Shown here in pieces: positions 1 to 7,266 of a stretch of 64,000 nucleotides of DNA. Where the stretch lies: NCBI GenBank assembly GCA_000421065.1, contig ATWD01000001.1, forward strand, positions 2,286,001 through 2,350,000. The letters run 5' to 3'. The DNA comes from Acidobacteriaceae bacterium TAA 166 (GTDB taxonomy: Bacteria > Acidobacteriota > Terriglobia > Terriglobales > Acidobacteriaceae). The notes below the pieces were generated by a model. It was not told the origin of the DNA. It saw nothing but the letters and a program-made list of their open reading frames with translations, and did not search any database. A program made the translations under genes and the position numbers. Each line of letters starts with the position of its first letter. The stretch's first letter is position 1.

Positions 1-2
1 TC

Positions 3-254
3 TCGGCGATGTTCCTTGGCATTGGCCACGAGCCGAATGCGAAGGCCTTCGCGGGGATGATGGACCTGGACGCCGATGGGTACATCAAGACGACGAACAA
101 TGTCTTTACCACCAAGGACGGCGTGATTATCCCAGGCGTGTTTGCCTGCGGAGATATTCAGGACCGCCGCTATCGCCAGGCGATCACGGCAGCTGGGTCG
201 GGCTGCATGGCCGCGCTCGAGGTGGAGAAGTACCTGGAAGAGCACGGACACTGA
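3..254 (+). CDS. trxB: Thioredoxin reductase, C-terminal part (cut by window start)
   Basis: This is the C-terminal end of an FAD/NADPH disulfide reductase of the thioredoxin reductase type, which reduces thioredoxin with NADPH in the cytoplasm. The reading frame is open from the first bases of the window, so the gene begins upstream. The visible 84 residues include GIGHEPN and the FAD-binding GVFACGDIQD, followed by RQAITAAGSGCMAA; this GD...RQ..TAAG.G pattern is characteristic of the family. The CxxC active site lies outside the window. The stop codon overlaps the start of the acetyltransferase gene (TGATG), so the two are probably cotranscribed. A related pyridine nucleotide-disulfide oxidoreductase is possible but less likely. 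Confidence 0.85.
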   Translation, partial: SAMFLGIGHEPNAKAFAGMMDLDADGYIKTTNNVFTTKDGVIIPGVFACGDIQDRRYRQAITAAGSGCMAALEVEKYLEEHGH

Positions 255-805
255 TGGCTATGCGCGAGCTTGAGACACTCAGGCTCGCGCTTCGTCCTTT
301 GCAGTTGGCAGACGCGGAACAGGTGCAGATCCTGTTTCCCCGATGGGAGATCGTTCAGTACCTCAATGCACGTGTGCCGTGGCCGTTCCCCGAGAATGGG
401 GTTCGCGCCTACTATCTTGAGACTGCTTTGCCGGGGATGGCACGGGGCAAGGAGTGGCATTGGACTCTGCGCCGGAAGGCCGATCCCGACAAGATCATTG
501 GAGTCATCTCGCTGCATCAGAACCGTGATGGCAATCGCGGATTCTGGATCGCGCCGGAGTGGCGGCGTCAGGGCCTGATGACCGAGGCCGTGGCTAAGGT
601 GACACGCTTCTGGTTCGAAGATCTGGGCCAGCCTGTATTGCGGGTGAAGAAGGCCCGCGAGAATGCCGCCTCGCGAGCGATTTCGGTGCGCGAGGGGATG
701 CGTTGCGTGGGCGTGACCGAAGAGGACTATGTCTGCGGGCGGCTTCCGACGGAGCTCTGGGAGATGGATGCGGCGACCTGGCGGTCGCTACGGGCGAGCG
801 ACTGA
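254..805 (+). CDS. GNAT acetyltransferase, RimJ/RimL type
   Basis: A 183-residue protein with the layout of the Acetyltransf_3 (RimJ/RimL) branch of the GNAT fold. The start ETLRLALRPLQLADA is the usual first strand and helix. RGFWIAPEWRRQGLMTEAV (about 97-115) contains the acetyl-CoA pyrophosphate-binding R/Q-x-x-G/A region, here RRQG. The later VLRVKKARENAASRAISVREGMR matches the conserved N-x-x-S...G segment. It would transfer an acetyl group from acetyl-CoA to an amine, possibly a protein N-terminus; the substrate cannot be told. Its start overlaps the trxB stop by one base, indicating translational coupling. Confidence 0.8.
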   Translation: MAMRELETLRLALRPLQLADAEQVQILFPRWEIVQYLNARVPWPFPENGVRAYYLETALPGMARGKEWHWTLRRKADPDKIIGVISLHQNRDGNRGFWIAPEWRRQGLMTEAVAKVTRFWFEDLGQPVLRVKKARENAASRAISVREGMRCVGVTEEDYVCGRLPTELWEMDAATWRSLRASD

Positions 806-1601
806 GATAGGCTTGCGGCAGATGGGAGTGCTGACGGCTGGTCGTGCTGAAGAAAATCACATTGCTTAGGGATCGGGTGGAGGACTGGACGGCGTATCCA
901 TTCTCGGTGCCAACGATCGCGTCGCTCGCGGAGATCGGCTCGCGGGTAGTGTTCTTTGCCGGAGAGAACGGGACGGGAAAGTCGACGCTGCTGGAGGCGG
1001 TTGCGGCTCACGACGGGTTTGGGCCGGAGGGCGGGAACCGGAATTTCCGCTCGGATACGACCGGACATAATCACTCGATCCATCCTCTTGTTATGGCACT
1101 ACAGCTTTCGTTTGATCGGAGAACCGGAGAGGGTTTCTTCCTGCGAGCGGAGAGCTTCTTCAATATGGCCTCGGAGCTGGATGAACTTGGTCCAGCGGTT
1201 TTGGGGGCCTATGGCGGCCAGAGCCTGCACGCGCGATCCCATGGGGAGACGTTTTTTACGCTGCTCGAACACAAGGTTTCGGCGGAATGGTTTGTTTCTC
1301 CTGGACGAGCCGGAAGCAGCGCTCTCGCCGCAGCGTCAGCTTGCGTTTCTCGTCTTGATGCATGACACGCTGAAGCGGTACCAGGATGCGCAGTTCATCA
1401 TCTCGACGCACTCGCCGGTACTGCTGGGATATCCGGGAGCGCAGATTCTTTCGTTCGACCGGGCTCCGCTAGGATGGATCGAGTATGAGGAGACTGCTCC
1501 GCTTCAGATCGTGCGGTATTTTCTGAACAATCGTGAAGACTTTTTGAAGGAGTTGTTTTGCGGAGTCTCTTCCGCTGTTCGATCAAGAAAGTTAGGCGGC
1601 A

Positions 1602-1662
1602 AGGTGGAAGACAGCAGATCCTTCGACTTCGCTTCCTTCGATCGCTTCGCTCAGGATGACAA
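1602..1662. repeat. Interspersed intergenic repeat, TTCGACTTCGCT...TCAGGATGACA type
   Basis: A segment containing GCAGATCCTTC, repeated CTTCG/TTCGCT units and CTCAGGATGACA. A diverged copy occurs at about 37117-37160 (GCAGATCCTTC...CTTCGCTCTGCTCAGCATGACAA). From general knowledge, sequences of this kind recur between genes in acidobacterial genomes. Here the broken ATPase reads into it, and its last bases coincide with the left boundary of the mobile element. Confidence 0.55.
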
Positions 1663-1666
1663 TTAT
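1651..1666 (+). repeat. Candidate attL core
   Basis: TCAGGATGACAATTAT; it differs at one base from TCAGGATGACACTTAT at 34445-34460. It lies 139 bases before the integrase start, the usual place for an attachment site. Because TCAGGATGACA is part of an interspersed repeat, chance similarity of two repeat copies cannot be excluded. Confidence 0.45.
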
Positions 1667-1720
1667 AACGTAAATAAATATAAACAAACAAGATAAAGTT
1701 TTGATATTATCTGTACGAGT

Positions 1721-1779
1721 CCTGCACAGATACGAAGGATCAACGACTTACGAAAAAATCCTACACGGAATCTGCACAG
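1721..1779 (+). repeat. Arm-type-like repeats beside the integrase
   Basis: Three related 9-mers, CCTGCACAG (1721-1729), CCTACACGG (1760-1768) and TCTGCACAG (1771-1779), lie between the candidate attL and the integrase gene. The other end of the element has CCTGCACAG and CCTACACAG (34365-34384) in the same orientation. Tyrosine integrases often bind short arm-type repeats next to the core; that these are such sites is inference. Confidence 0.4.
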
Positions 1780-1804
1780 AACGAGTCAAACGATGGAGGC
1801 GAAT

Positions 1805-3232
1805 ATGGCCTTTGTTACCGAGAAAGAGGAGCTGAAGCCCGGACTCATCATCTTCCGGCGCGGCGACGTTGAGCACCGCATGTGGTATTGCCGCATGAAG
1901 ATGCCGAAGGCAGACCGCTACAAGACGGTTTCGCTCAAAACCTCCGATAAAGAAGCGGCGCGGGAACGCGCCTTCGATCAAGATGCGGATGTTCGATTCC
2001 GCATCAAGCATGATGTTCCCGTATTCAATCGCCCCTTCCGTGAGGTTGGCAGAGAGTATCTGCTGACTCAGGAGGCGCGGGCGCAACGTGGAGAGATCAG
2101 CAAGGCGCGTCCCAAGAAGGTTCGCGCCATCATCGAAGGCGCTTTAGACAAATATGTAGGCTCGACACAGGTTCACCTTATCGGTGATGAGCTTTGGGGC
2201 GGCTATCCGGCATGGCGGAGGGTGAACGGCGCGGGGCGCAACAAGCGCAACGGCGTTCGGGAGGTCAGCGAAGAGATGGCCCAAGCCTTCGCGGACAACG
2301 AAGCCGAGCGCCGCACCAAAGTTCAACAGACTTTAGGCATTCGGGTTTTGAAACCGATTAAGGTCAAGCCTTCCGAAGAAAGAACGGTTCCCTTTATCAG
2401 TGATTCCACCATCCGCTTTGAGATGTCCATCTTCGGCGCGGTGATGAATTACGCCATCAAGAAACGCTACGTTCCCGCAAGCCAGCGTTTCGACGAGCGC
2501 CCGAAGCTCAAGACGATGCGCCGTGACGAGTTCACGCTGGAGGAATACCGCAAGCTCCATACCGTAGGCCGCAAATGGATTGGCGAGGCGGACAAGCCTT
2601 CGAGTGTCTGGTATCGCACCGTCACCTACAACATGATTCTGATTGCCTGCAATACAGGCATGAGGCCAGCAGAGATGAAGAATCTCCGCTGGCGCGACAT
2701 CATGCCCGCAAAAGACCGCGAGGGACGAGAGATTGTTGTGCTGTTCGTGCAGGGCAAGGGCAAGTCACGCAAGCTGGTTGCTCCCAAGAGTGTGGGAGAG
2801 TATTTAGAACGCATCCGCGTCATCTCGAAAGCCACGGAACCAGAGGATCGAGTCTTTACCAATATCACCGGAAAGCCCGCAAAGACTCTCTACAATTCCC
2901 TGATTGCCGATCTGTTGAACGAAGCGAATCTGCGCGAAGGAACGCAGGGCGTTCCTCGCTCCACTTATTGCTTCCGGCATACCTATGCCACGCTTCGATT
3001 GCAGGAAGGCGTAGACGTGTATTTCCTTGCCGAACAGATGGGAACTTCCGTCCACATGATCGAGGAACACTACGGGCATGTGAACACCATCAAGCACGCC
3101 GACCGTGTATTGCAGGGCATGGCGGGATGGGAGTTGCCGCACCCGGAAGTGGACGTTACCAGGGCTAAAGCGTCGAAAGCGGCGGAGACGCACAATAAAT
3201 CCAAGCGAGGTCAGCACCGCAAGGCAGGCTGA
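1805..3232 (+). CDS. int: Tyrosine-type site-specific integrase
   Basis: A 475-residue tyrosine recombinase likely responsible for integrating and excising the element. The C-terminal catalytic domain shows NTGMRPAEM (first Arg), GKGKSRKLV (Lys), STYCFRHTYAT (second Arg box, with Cys-Phe in place of the usual S-L), AEQMGTSVHMIEEHYGH (last His/Tyr box; Tyr is the predicted nucleophile). The N-terminal 250 residues are basic and probably bind DNA arms. I place the start at ATG 1805, because GGAGG at 1795-1799 lies 5 bases before it; an upstream ATG at 1793 has no such site. It faces inward from the left end, next to the candidate attL. Confidence 0.85.
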   Translation: MAFVTEKEELKPGLIIFRRGDVEHRMWYCRMKMPKADRYKTVSLKTSDKEAARERAFDQDADVRFRIKHDVPVFNRPFREVGREYLLTQEARAQRGEISKARPKKVRAIIEGALDKYVGSTQVHLIGDELWGGYPAWRRVNGAGRNKRNGVREVSEEMAQAFADNEAERRTKVQQTLGIRVLKPIKVKPSEERTVPFISDSTIRFEMSIFGAVMNYAIKKRYVPASQRFDERPKLKTMRRDEFTLEEYRKLHTVGRKWIGEADKPSSVWYRTVTYNMILIACNTGMRPAEMKNLRWRDIMPAKDREGREIVVLFVQGKGKSRKLVAPKSVGEYLERIRVISKATEPEDRVFTNITGKPAKTLYNSLIADLLNEANLREGTQGVPRSTYCFRHTYATLRLQEGVDVYFLAEQMGTSVHMIEEHYGHVNTIKHADRVLQGMAGWELPHPEVDVTRAKASKAAETHNKSKRGQHRKAG

Positions 3233-3303
3233 CCGTAGAACCCTCCCGAAGCCGTCTTTGGCCGGAGCCGTGGCGGAGGCTGGCGCAAGGGAGTAACTGT
3301 CCC

Positions 3304-3409
3304 AATGTCCGGCCCGGACATTACTCGCTGAGATTGTTTTGATTTGCCGCAGCCCCGCTGGGGCGTTCTTAAGCGGCAAATCTTCGCGCACGAGCCGCCG
3401 CTGGCGGCT
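3304..3409. other. Three consecutive hairpins between integrase and recombinase pair
   Basis: Three perfect stems lie in a 300-base gap: AATGTCCG/CGGACATT (3304-3322, 3-base loop); a 10-bp outer stem GATTTGCCGC/GCGGCAAATC (3341-3350 with 3373-3382) enclosing an inner GCCCC-GCT-GGGGC (3352-3364); and AGCCGCC-GCT-GGCGGCT (3393-3409). No T-run follows any of them, so none is a classical terminator. They could be a folded recombination site, a leader RNA for the next gene, or palindromic repeats. The rest of 3233-3531 shows nothing else apart from the ribosome binding site of the next gene. Confidence 0.6.
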
Positions 3410-3531
3410 GTTCTCAGTGCGCTTTGTGTCATCTATGGGTGACAAGCAGACAAGGCTGTCGCATGAATGGCCCTCTATCTCTGATATTTTCAAATCAAAT
3501 GTGACCTCAGACGAAGGAGGAGTATCGACCC

Positions 3532-4776
3532 ATGATCGAAACCATACTTTATGAGGAACCAAATACTCGTTCCCGCTTCCTGGAGGCTCCTTGTCTTCAG
3601 GAGCGCGAACAATATCTATATCACCTCCAGCGGCGAGGTTATGGTCCCGGCTATCTGCGCACCACCTCTGGGCTCATGCTGCGGGTCATCCAATTTATGG
3701 GGCTCACCAGGCTTCGGATGGTGGAACTGGAAGAGATCGAAAGAGCGTCCCAAACCTGGGCCGCCTATCGCGGACCGGATCGGAGAGGAAAAGTGGGTGA
3801 AACGACGATGCGCTTCCCCCGCGTGGCGAAGAGCTGGCTTCGTTTTCATGGCCAATTGGCGGAGCCGACTGCTCCCATACACCCGTATGAAACCGAGATC
3901 ACAGCCTTTCGTGAGTTCCTTCGCCGGACCAACGGAGCCGCCCCCGGAACCATTCTTGGATACAGCACGCGAGCAAAGTTATTCCTTTCCTGGCTTGTCA
4001 CGGAAGGCGGGGAGCTTTCGCGCGTCACGCTGAATGAGGTGGACAAGTACCTCGAGGGGAGATGTAGCGAAGGATTGACTCTCTTGACAATTGCTAGTTA
4101 CTCACAGTCGCTGCGGGCCTTCTTTCTATATGCGGAGCGACATGGCTGGTGCCGGACGGGACTTGCGCGAGGAATCCGAAACCCAACTGCGCAGAAATTC
4201 GATCCCGACCCGAGGGGCCCTAAGTGGGCAGATGTCCGCCGAATGCTTCGTCATGAGAGCAAGAAGACGACAGCTCAGGGGCTGCGCGCCAATGCCATTT
4301 TGTTGCTGTGCTCCATCTATGCGCTACGCAGCAGCGAGGTGACACGGCTGCGGCTGATCGATATCGACTGGCGTGAAGAGACGTTCTGCGTCCAGCGGGC
4401 CAAGCGCGGAGGATACCAGCGCTATCCTCTGCAATACGAGGTCGGGGAGGCGATCCTGCGCTATCTGAAGGTGAGGCCGCGTTGCGACTGCCGCAATGTC
4501 TTCGTGACCTTTCAGGGACCGCATCGTCCGATGTTGAATTTTGGAATGTGGAATATTGTGAACCGTCGTTACAAGGCTCTCGGTATCGAATCCAAGAATC
4601 GTGGCCCACATTCCTTGCGCCATGCCTGCGCGACACAGCTACTCAAAAAGGGGACTTCTCTAAAAGACATCGCTGACTTCCTCGGACATCGCAACACAGA
4701 GGCGGTAAGCATTTATGCAAAATTCGATACGAGGTCGCTACGCCAGGTGGCGGCCTTCAGTCTGAAGGGCCTGTGA
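3532..4776 (+). CDS. Tyrosine recombinase, first of an overlapping pair
   Basis: A 414-residue tyrosine recombinase with a core-binding N-terminal SAM-like domain (about 100-200) and a complete catalytic set: YALRSSEVTRL (Arg), GPHSLRHACATQLL (His-x-x-Arg), IADFLGHRNTEAVSIYAKF (His and nucleophilic Tyr). AAGGAGGAG precedes the ATG. The stop overlaps the GTG start of the next recombinase (GTGA), so the two are translated together. Such pairs or trios of different recombinases are known from RIT elements and Tn554-like transposons, where all subunits are needed. Here only two are adjacent; the third candidate, the integrase at 1805, is separated by 300 bases and has a different type of sequence. 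Confidence 0.85.
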   Translation: MIETILYEEPNTRSRFLEAPCLQEREQYLYHLQRRGYGPGYLRTTSGLMLRVIQFMGLTRLRMVELEEIERASQTWAAYRGPDRRGKVGETTMRFPRVAKSWLRFHGQLAEPTAPIHPYETEITAFREFLRRTNGAAPGTILGYSTRAKLFLSWLVTEGGELSRVTLNEVDKYLEGRCSEGLTLLTIASYSQSLRAFFLYAERHGWCRTGLARGIRNPTAQKFDPDPRGPKWADVRRMLRHESKKTTAQGLRANAILLLCSIYALRSSEVTRLRLIDIDWREETFCVQRAKRGGYQRYPLQYEVGEAILRYLKVRPRCDCRNVFVTFQGPHRPMLNFGMWNIVNRRYKALGIESKNRGPHSLRHACATQLLKKGTSLKDIADFLGHRNTEAVSIYAKFDTRSLRQVAAFSLKGL

Positions 4777-5771
4777 CCCTCTTGCCCGCGATTCAAGCCT
4801 ATATCGATATGAGACAAGCTCATGGTGTCCGCTTCGATAAAGGCGCGAAAGAGTTCCGCTCGTTTGCGGGGAAAGTCGGCGATGTGCCGATCAACGAGAT
4901 CAAGCCTGTGCAGATTCTCGATTTCCTGAATGGTCCTCGCACCGGCGCTGTAACCTGGCGCAAGAAGTTTGGTCTCCTCAAACTATTCTTTGAGTACTGG
5001 ACCGCGCGAGAGCTGCTCGAGGGCTCGCCGATGCCGCCTCTTCGTCTTCCAGCCGCACTGACCGTCAAGCCTTACGTGCCCTACGTCTATACGCACAACG
5101 AGGTGCGGGTTCTCCTCCGCGGAACCTCTTTGTGGGAAAACTCATCGTGGAACAACAGAGAAACGGGCAGGATGAATGCTCGAACATTCCGCATGTTCCT
5201 CCTGACTCTTTACGCGACAGGAATGCGGACGGGCGAAGCCCTGCATCTCCTGCGAAAGGACGTGGAGGTAAAAAGGGGGACGATCACCATTCGTGACGGC
5301 CGTTCCGGTCGGGTCCGAAAGATTCCCATTGGGCCGGATCTCTGCGCCAGGCTACATCGACACAGGCGCGACCTGGCCAGTGTGCCTAATGAGAGCCCGT
5401 ACTTCTTTGTCGGCAAAGATGGCAAAGCCCTCAATGGAATTGCGGTGGGTAGAGCATTCCGCAAGCTGCGCAGCCTTACGGGAGTTCAGCGGTACGATGG
5501 GGCGATCTATCAGCCTCGTATGCACGACCTGAGAGCGACTTTTGCAGTCCATCGTCTCACCAGTTGGCTACGGCAGAAAGCCGACCTGAATCGACTGATC
5601 CCCGCGCTCTCCGCGTACATGGGCCAGATTGGGCTAGGCGCGACCGAGCGATATCTCAAGCTGACACCGGAACGTTTTCGGACTCAACTCATCAAGCTGA
5701 GTCCGCAGGACCGGAAAAGGAAGCGCTGGCGTGACGACCCGGCATTGATGAAGTTCCTGGATGGGTTGTGA
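4773..5771 (+). CDS. Tyrosine recombinase, second of an overlapping pair
   Basis: A 332-residue tyrosine recombinase starting at GTG inside the previous stop (4-base overlap). Catalytic motifs seen: ATGMRTGEALHLL (Arg), MHDLRATFAVHRL (His-Asp-Leu-Arg), and ALSAYMGQIGLGATERYLKL, with the Tyr nucleophile in ERYLKL. The last box has Gln where a His is usual (YMGQ rather than YMGH), so either the family tolerates this or the protein works only with its partner. The N-terminal domain (AIQAYIDMRQAHG...) is the short SAM-like core-binding fold. Confidence 0.8.
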   Translation: MTLLPAIQAYIDMRQAHGVRFDKGAKEFRSFAGKVGDVPINEIKPVQILDFLNGPRTGAVTWRKKFGLLKLFFEYWTARELLEGSPMPPLRLPAALTVKPYVPYVYTHNEVRVLLRGTSLWENSSWNNRETGRMNARTFRMFLLTLYATGMRTGEALHLLRKDVEVKRGTITIRDGRSGRVRKIPIGPDLCARLHRHRRDLASVPNESPYFFVGKDGKALNGIAVGRAFRKLRSLTGVQRYDGAIYQPRMHDLRATFAVHRLTSWLRQKADLNRLIPALSAYMGQIGLGATERYLKLTPERFRTQLIKLSPQDRKRKRWRDDPALMKFLDGL

Positions 5772-5922
5772 TCGGACGGACGAACGAGGCTACTCTTAGG
5801 GATTTCCGAAGTACAGCCACAGTCGCGCAATGTATTCAATAGCAGCACTCTATATCCATAGTGTTGTCTCTCAGTCGATTCTGTAAAAGACGACAAACAG
5901 CAAGCAGAGACAAGGAGGCGCT

Positions 5923-6129
5923 ATGCGCGGCTTTGTTCCACTTCGGTTCGCAAGGGTGGACGGCCCAGGAGCGGGCCTTGTGAAGTCCGTTCGGGACGAG
6001 CGCCGACTGCGCGCCAAACGAGAGTGCGTGTTTGGCACTTGCCGCGCCTGCCACTCCGGCCTCCCCACCCTCACTACCCTCGTTCTGCTCTGTCTGCCGG
6101 TGGATCGTTTTTGTCTCGCTGCGCTGTGA
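5923..6129 (+). CDS. Possible small protein or leader ORF before the methyltransferase
   Basis: A 68-codon frame beginning MRGFVPLRFARVDGPG with an excellent AAGGAGG (5912-5918) four bases before the ATG. It is Arg-rich in the middle, has three Cys (RECVFGTCRACHSG) and a hydrophobic end (LTTLVLLCLPVDRFCLAAL). No family is recognised. The stop falls inside the loop of a long inverted repeat (6092-6156), 40 bases before the methyltransferase start, so translation of this ORF could control access to that gene. It could also be a chance frame: the rest of 5772-6169 has no other gene-like content. Confidence 0.35.
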   Translation: MRGFVPLRFARVDGPGAGLVKSVRDERRLRAKRECVFGTCRACHSGLPTLTTLVLLCLPVDRFCLAAL

Positions 6130-6156
6130 GAAACAAAAAACGCCCACCGGGCAGAC
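6092..6156. repeat. Long interrupted inverted repeat upstream of the methyltransferase
   Basis: GTCTGCCGGTGG, a three-base spacer, GTTTTTGTCTC on the left pairs with GAGAAACAAAAAAC, a spacer and CCACCGGGCAGAC on the right, with small bulges. It ends 13 bases before the methyltransferase ATG. The right-arm sequence ACCGGGCAGACT (6146-6157) recurs downstream of the gene at 6934-6945. It may be an operator, for example for autoregulation, or a transcript hairpin. Confidence 0.6.
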
Positions 6157-6169
6157 TGAGGCAAAAACA

Positions 6170-6892
6170 ATGGAATATCAGAGCAACAACAACGACAACA
6201 GCAACCGCGTTTCATCACCGAAGCGGAGTCTTCCCGTCAACCGTGTTCTACATGGAGATTGCATCGAAGTTATGCGTCAGCTACCGGCAGGGAGTATCGA
6301 TTTTATCTTGACCGACCCGCCCTATTTGGTGAACTACCTTGACCGCAGCGGCCGCACCATTCAAAACGACAACAATACCGATTGGCTCAAGCCAGCTTTC
6401 AAAGAAGCCTATCGCGTGCTCAGACCGAACTCGTTTATGGTGACGTTTTACGGATGGAACAAGGTGGACCGTTTCATGGATGCGTGGCGCAATGCGGGTT
6501 TCTATGTGGTGGGGCATCTGGTATTTCGCAAGCGGTACGCATCGAAGACGCGGTTTCTTCGCTACGAACATGAGCAGGCGTATCTATTAGCGAAGGGCAG
6601 GCCCGCATTGCCGGAGAACCCTATCGCGGACGTGATTGATATGCCGTACTCAGGGAATAAAATTCATCCCACGCAGAAACCCGTAGAGGCGCTATTGCCG
6701 CTCATTGAAGCCTTTTCCAAAGAGGGCAGCTTGGTATTGGACCCGTTCTGCGGCTCCGGCTCGGCACTCGTAGCAGCGCGACAGTTGAGCCGCCGTTATC
6801 TTGGCATCGAGCTTGACCTCGGCCACCATGCCGCCGCCAGCAGACAGCTTGCGGCAACCCACGGCAGAGGCATTGCAGCCGTGGCAGCATAA
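6170..6892 (+). CDS. Orphan N6-adenine/N4-cytosine DNA methyltransferase
   Basis: A 240-residue DNA amino-methyltransferase using S-adenosylmethionine. Motif IV (catalytic) DPPY is at 49-52 and the SAM-binding motif I DPFCGSGSALVAA at 191-203. The order IV then I marks the beta-type N6-adenine/N4-cytosine class. GNKIHPTQKPVEAL (about 162-175) is the usual motif before the SAM site. The start is set at ATG 6170, with GAGG eight bases before it; a longer frame from 6032 would add a low-complexity, unlikely N-terminus. No restriction enzyme or specificity gene is nearby, so it probably protects or regulates the element. Recognition sequence unknown. Confidence 0.85.
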   Translation: MEYQSNNNDNSNRVSSPKRSLPVNRVLHGDCIEVMRQLPAGSIDFILTDPPYLVNYLDRSGRTIQNDNNTDWLKPAFKEAYRVLRPNSFMVTFYGWNKVDRFMDAWRNAGFYVVGHLVFRKRYASKTRFLRYEHEQAYLLAKGRPALPENPIADVIDMPYSGNKIHPTQKPVEALLPLIEAFSKEGSLVLDPFCGSGSALVAARQLSRRYLGIELDLGHHAAASRQLAATHGRGIAAVAA

Positions 6893-6933
6893 GGTGCCTT
6901 TACATTGATACGGAAAGAGTAAGTGGAGTCTGC

Positions 6934-6988
6934 ACCGGGCAGACTCCGCTTGTCTGTGCCCAGGCGTCGCCGGCGCTTCGCGCCGGCG
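6934..6988. other. Repeat copy and hairpin after the methyltransferase gene
   Basis: ACCGGGCAGACT (6934-6945) repeats the sequence at 6146-6157 in the same orientation, so the methyltransferase gene lies between two 12-bp direct repeats 788 bases apart. Then CGCCGGCGC-TTC-GCGCCGGCG (6968-6988) is a perfect 9-bp stem without a following T-run; it may still end transcription or be a palindromic repeat. The remainder of 6893-7266 holds the conserved promoter block and leader of the first sigma gene. Confidence 0.55.
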
Positions 6989-7034
6989 CAGGAAATGCCA
7001 CACCGACATTCCGAAGTTGATCTAGGACCAATTC

Positions 7035-7056
7035 TGTCGTATTTTTAGTCTATTGA
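7035..7056 (+). promoter_or_regulatory. Conserved block upstream of sigma gene 1 (probable promoter)
   Basis: TGTCGTATTTTTAGTCTATT plus GA, identical at 20 of 22 bases to 25655-25676 before the second sigma gene. It sits just 5' of the folded leader in both places, at the expected distance for a promoter. Neither a good sigma70 pair nor a textbook ECF pair is obvious, so recognition by the element's own ECF factors is inference. Confidence 0.5.
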
Positions 7057-7070
7057 TTGTGAGAAGGTTT

Positions 7071-7148
7071 TCGGTCTTTGAGCAGACCCTCGCGGCTGTC
7101 TTTGGCGAAGCACCGCGAGGGCCTAGAGATCGACAACCCAAAGGCCGA
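7071..7148 (+). promoter_or_regulatory. Structured leader motif, copy 1 (sigma gene 1)
   Basis: The inner stem CCCTCGCGG/CCGCGAGGG (7087-7095 with 7113-7121) encloses the loop CTGTCTTTGGCGAAGCA (7096-7112). GAGATCGA follows at 7126-7133. An outer stem TCGGTCTTTG/CAAAGGCCGA (7071-7080 with 7139-7148; one G-U pair) closes the element. The same layout occurs at four other sites. The sigma start codon is about 120 bases downstream. Confidence 0.65.
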
Positions 7149-7266
7149 CGATTAGCTCTTGAGTATAGGGTAGCTGGTCCGAGGATTCAAGGAACCGCTA
7201 CGTGTTGTTCTGCCATGAAAATCCGTCCCGCTCTCTGCTCCACCGAGTAGCAGAATACGGTACGGC

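Larger units (their letters stand above)
844..1696 (+). pseudogene. AAA ATPase (COG3910-like), broken by a one-base insertion
   Basis: The first frame (GTG at 844) gives FFAGENGTGKSTLLEAV, a Walker A motif near residue 40, and the family segment FFLRAESFFNMASELDEL...YGGQSLHARSHGE. Just after LLEH the frame is lost. The next frame continues exactly where the family would: RFRRNGLFLLDEPEAALSPQ (Walker B and signature) and FIISTHSPVLLGYP. Removing one A at about 1273-1274 restores a continuous protein, so this is a recent frameshift or a sequence error. Past LKELF the frame runs about 45 codons into an intergenic repeat, so the native stop also seems lost. These are predicted soluble ATPases of unknown role. 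No partner gene is present. Confidence 0.7.

Noticed and set aside
1600-1800. A tRNA gene as the integration target of the element
   Set aside because: No cloverleaf or tRNA 3' end is visible at either boundary.
6032-6169. A longer N-terminus of the methyltransferase
   Set aside because: The extra 46 residues overlap the inverted repeat and the small ORF, are low in complexity, and the ATG at 6170 has a good ribosome binding site.
6968-6988. The 9-bp hairpin after the methyltransferase as a firm terminator
   Set aside because: No T-run follows, so it is only recorded as a hairpin.
7087-7121. Leader copy 1 as a Rho-independent terminator
   Set aside because: The strong stem is not followed by a T-run, and the loop and following bases are conserved in the other copies, which a terminator would not need.
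7214-7249. An 11-codon frame after leader copy 1 as a possible attenuation peptide
   Set aside because: No ribosome binding site, no repeated regulatory codons and no counterpart in cassette 2.
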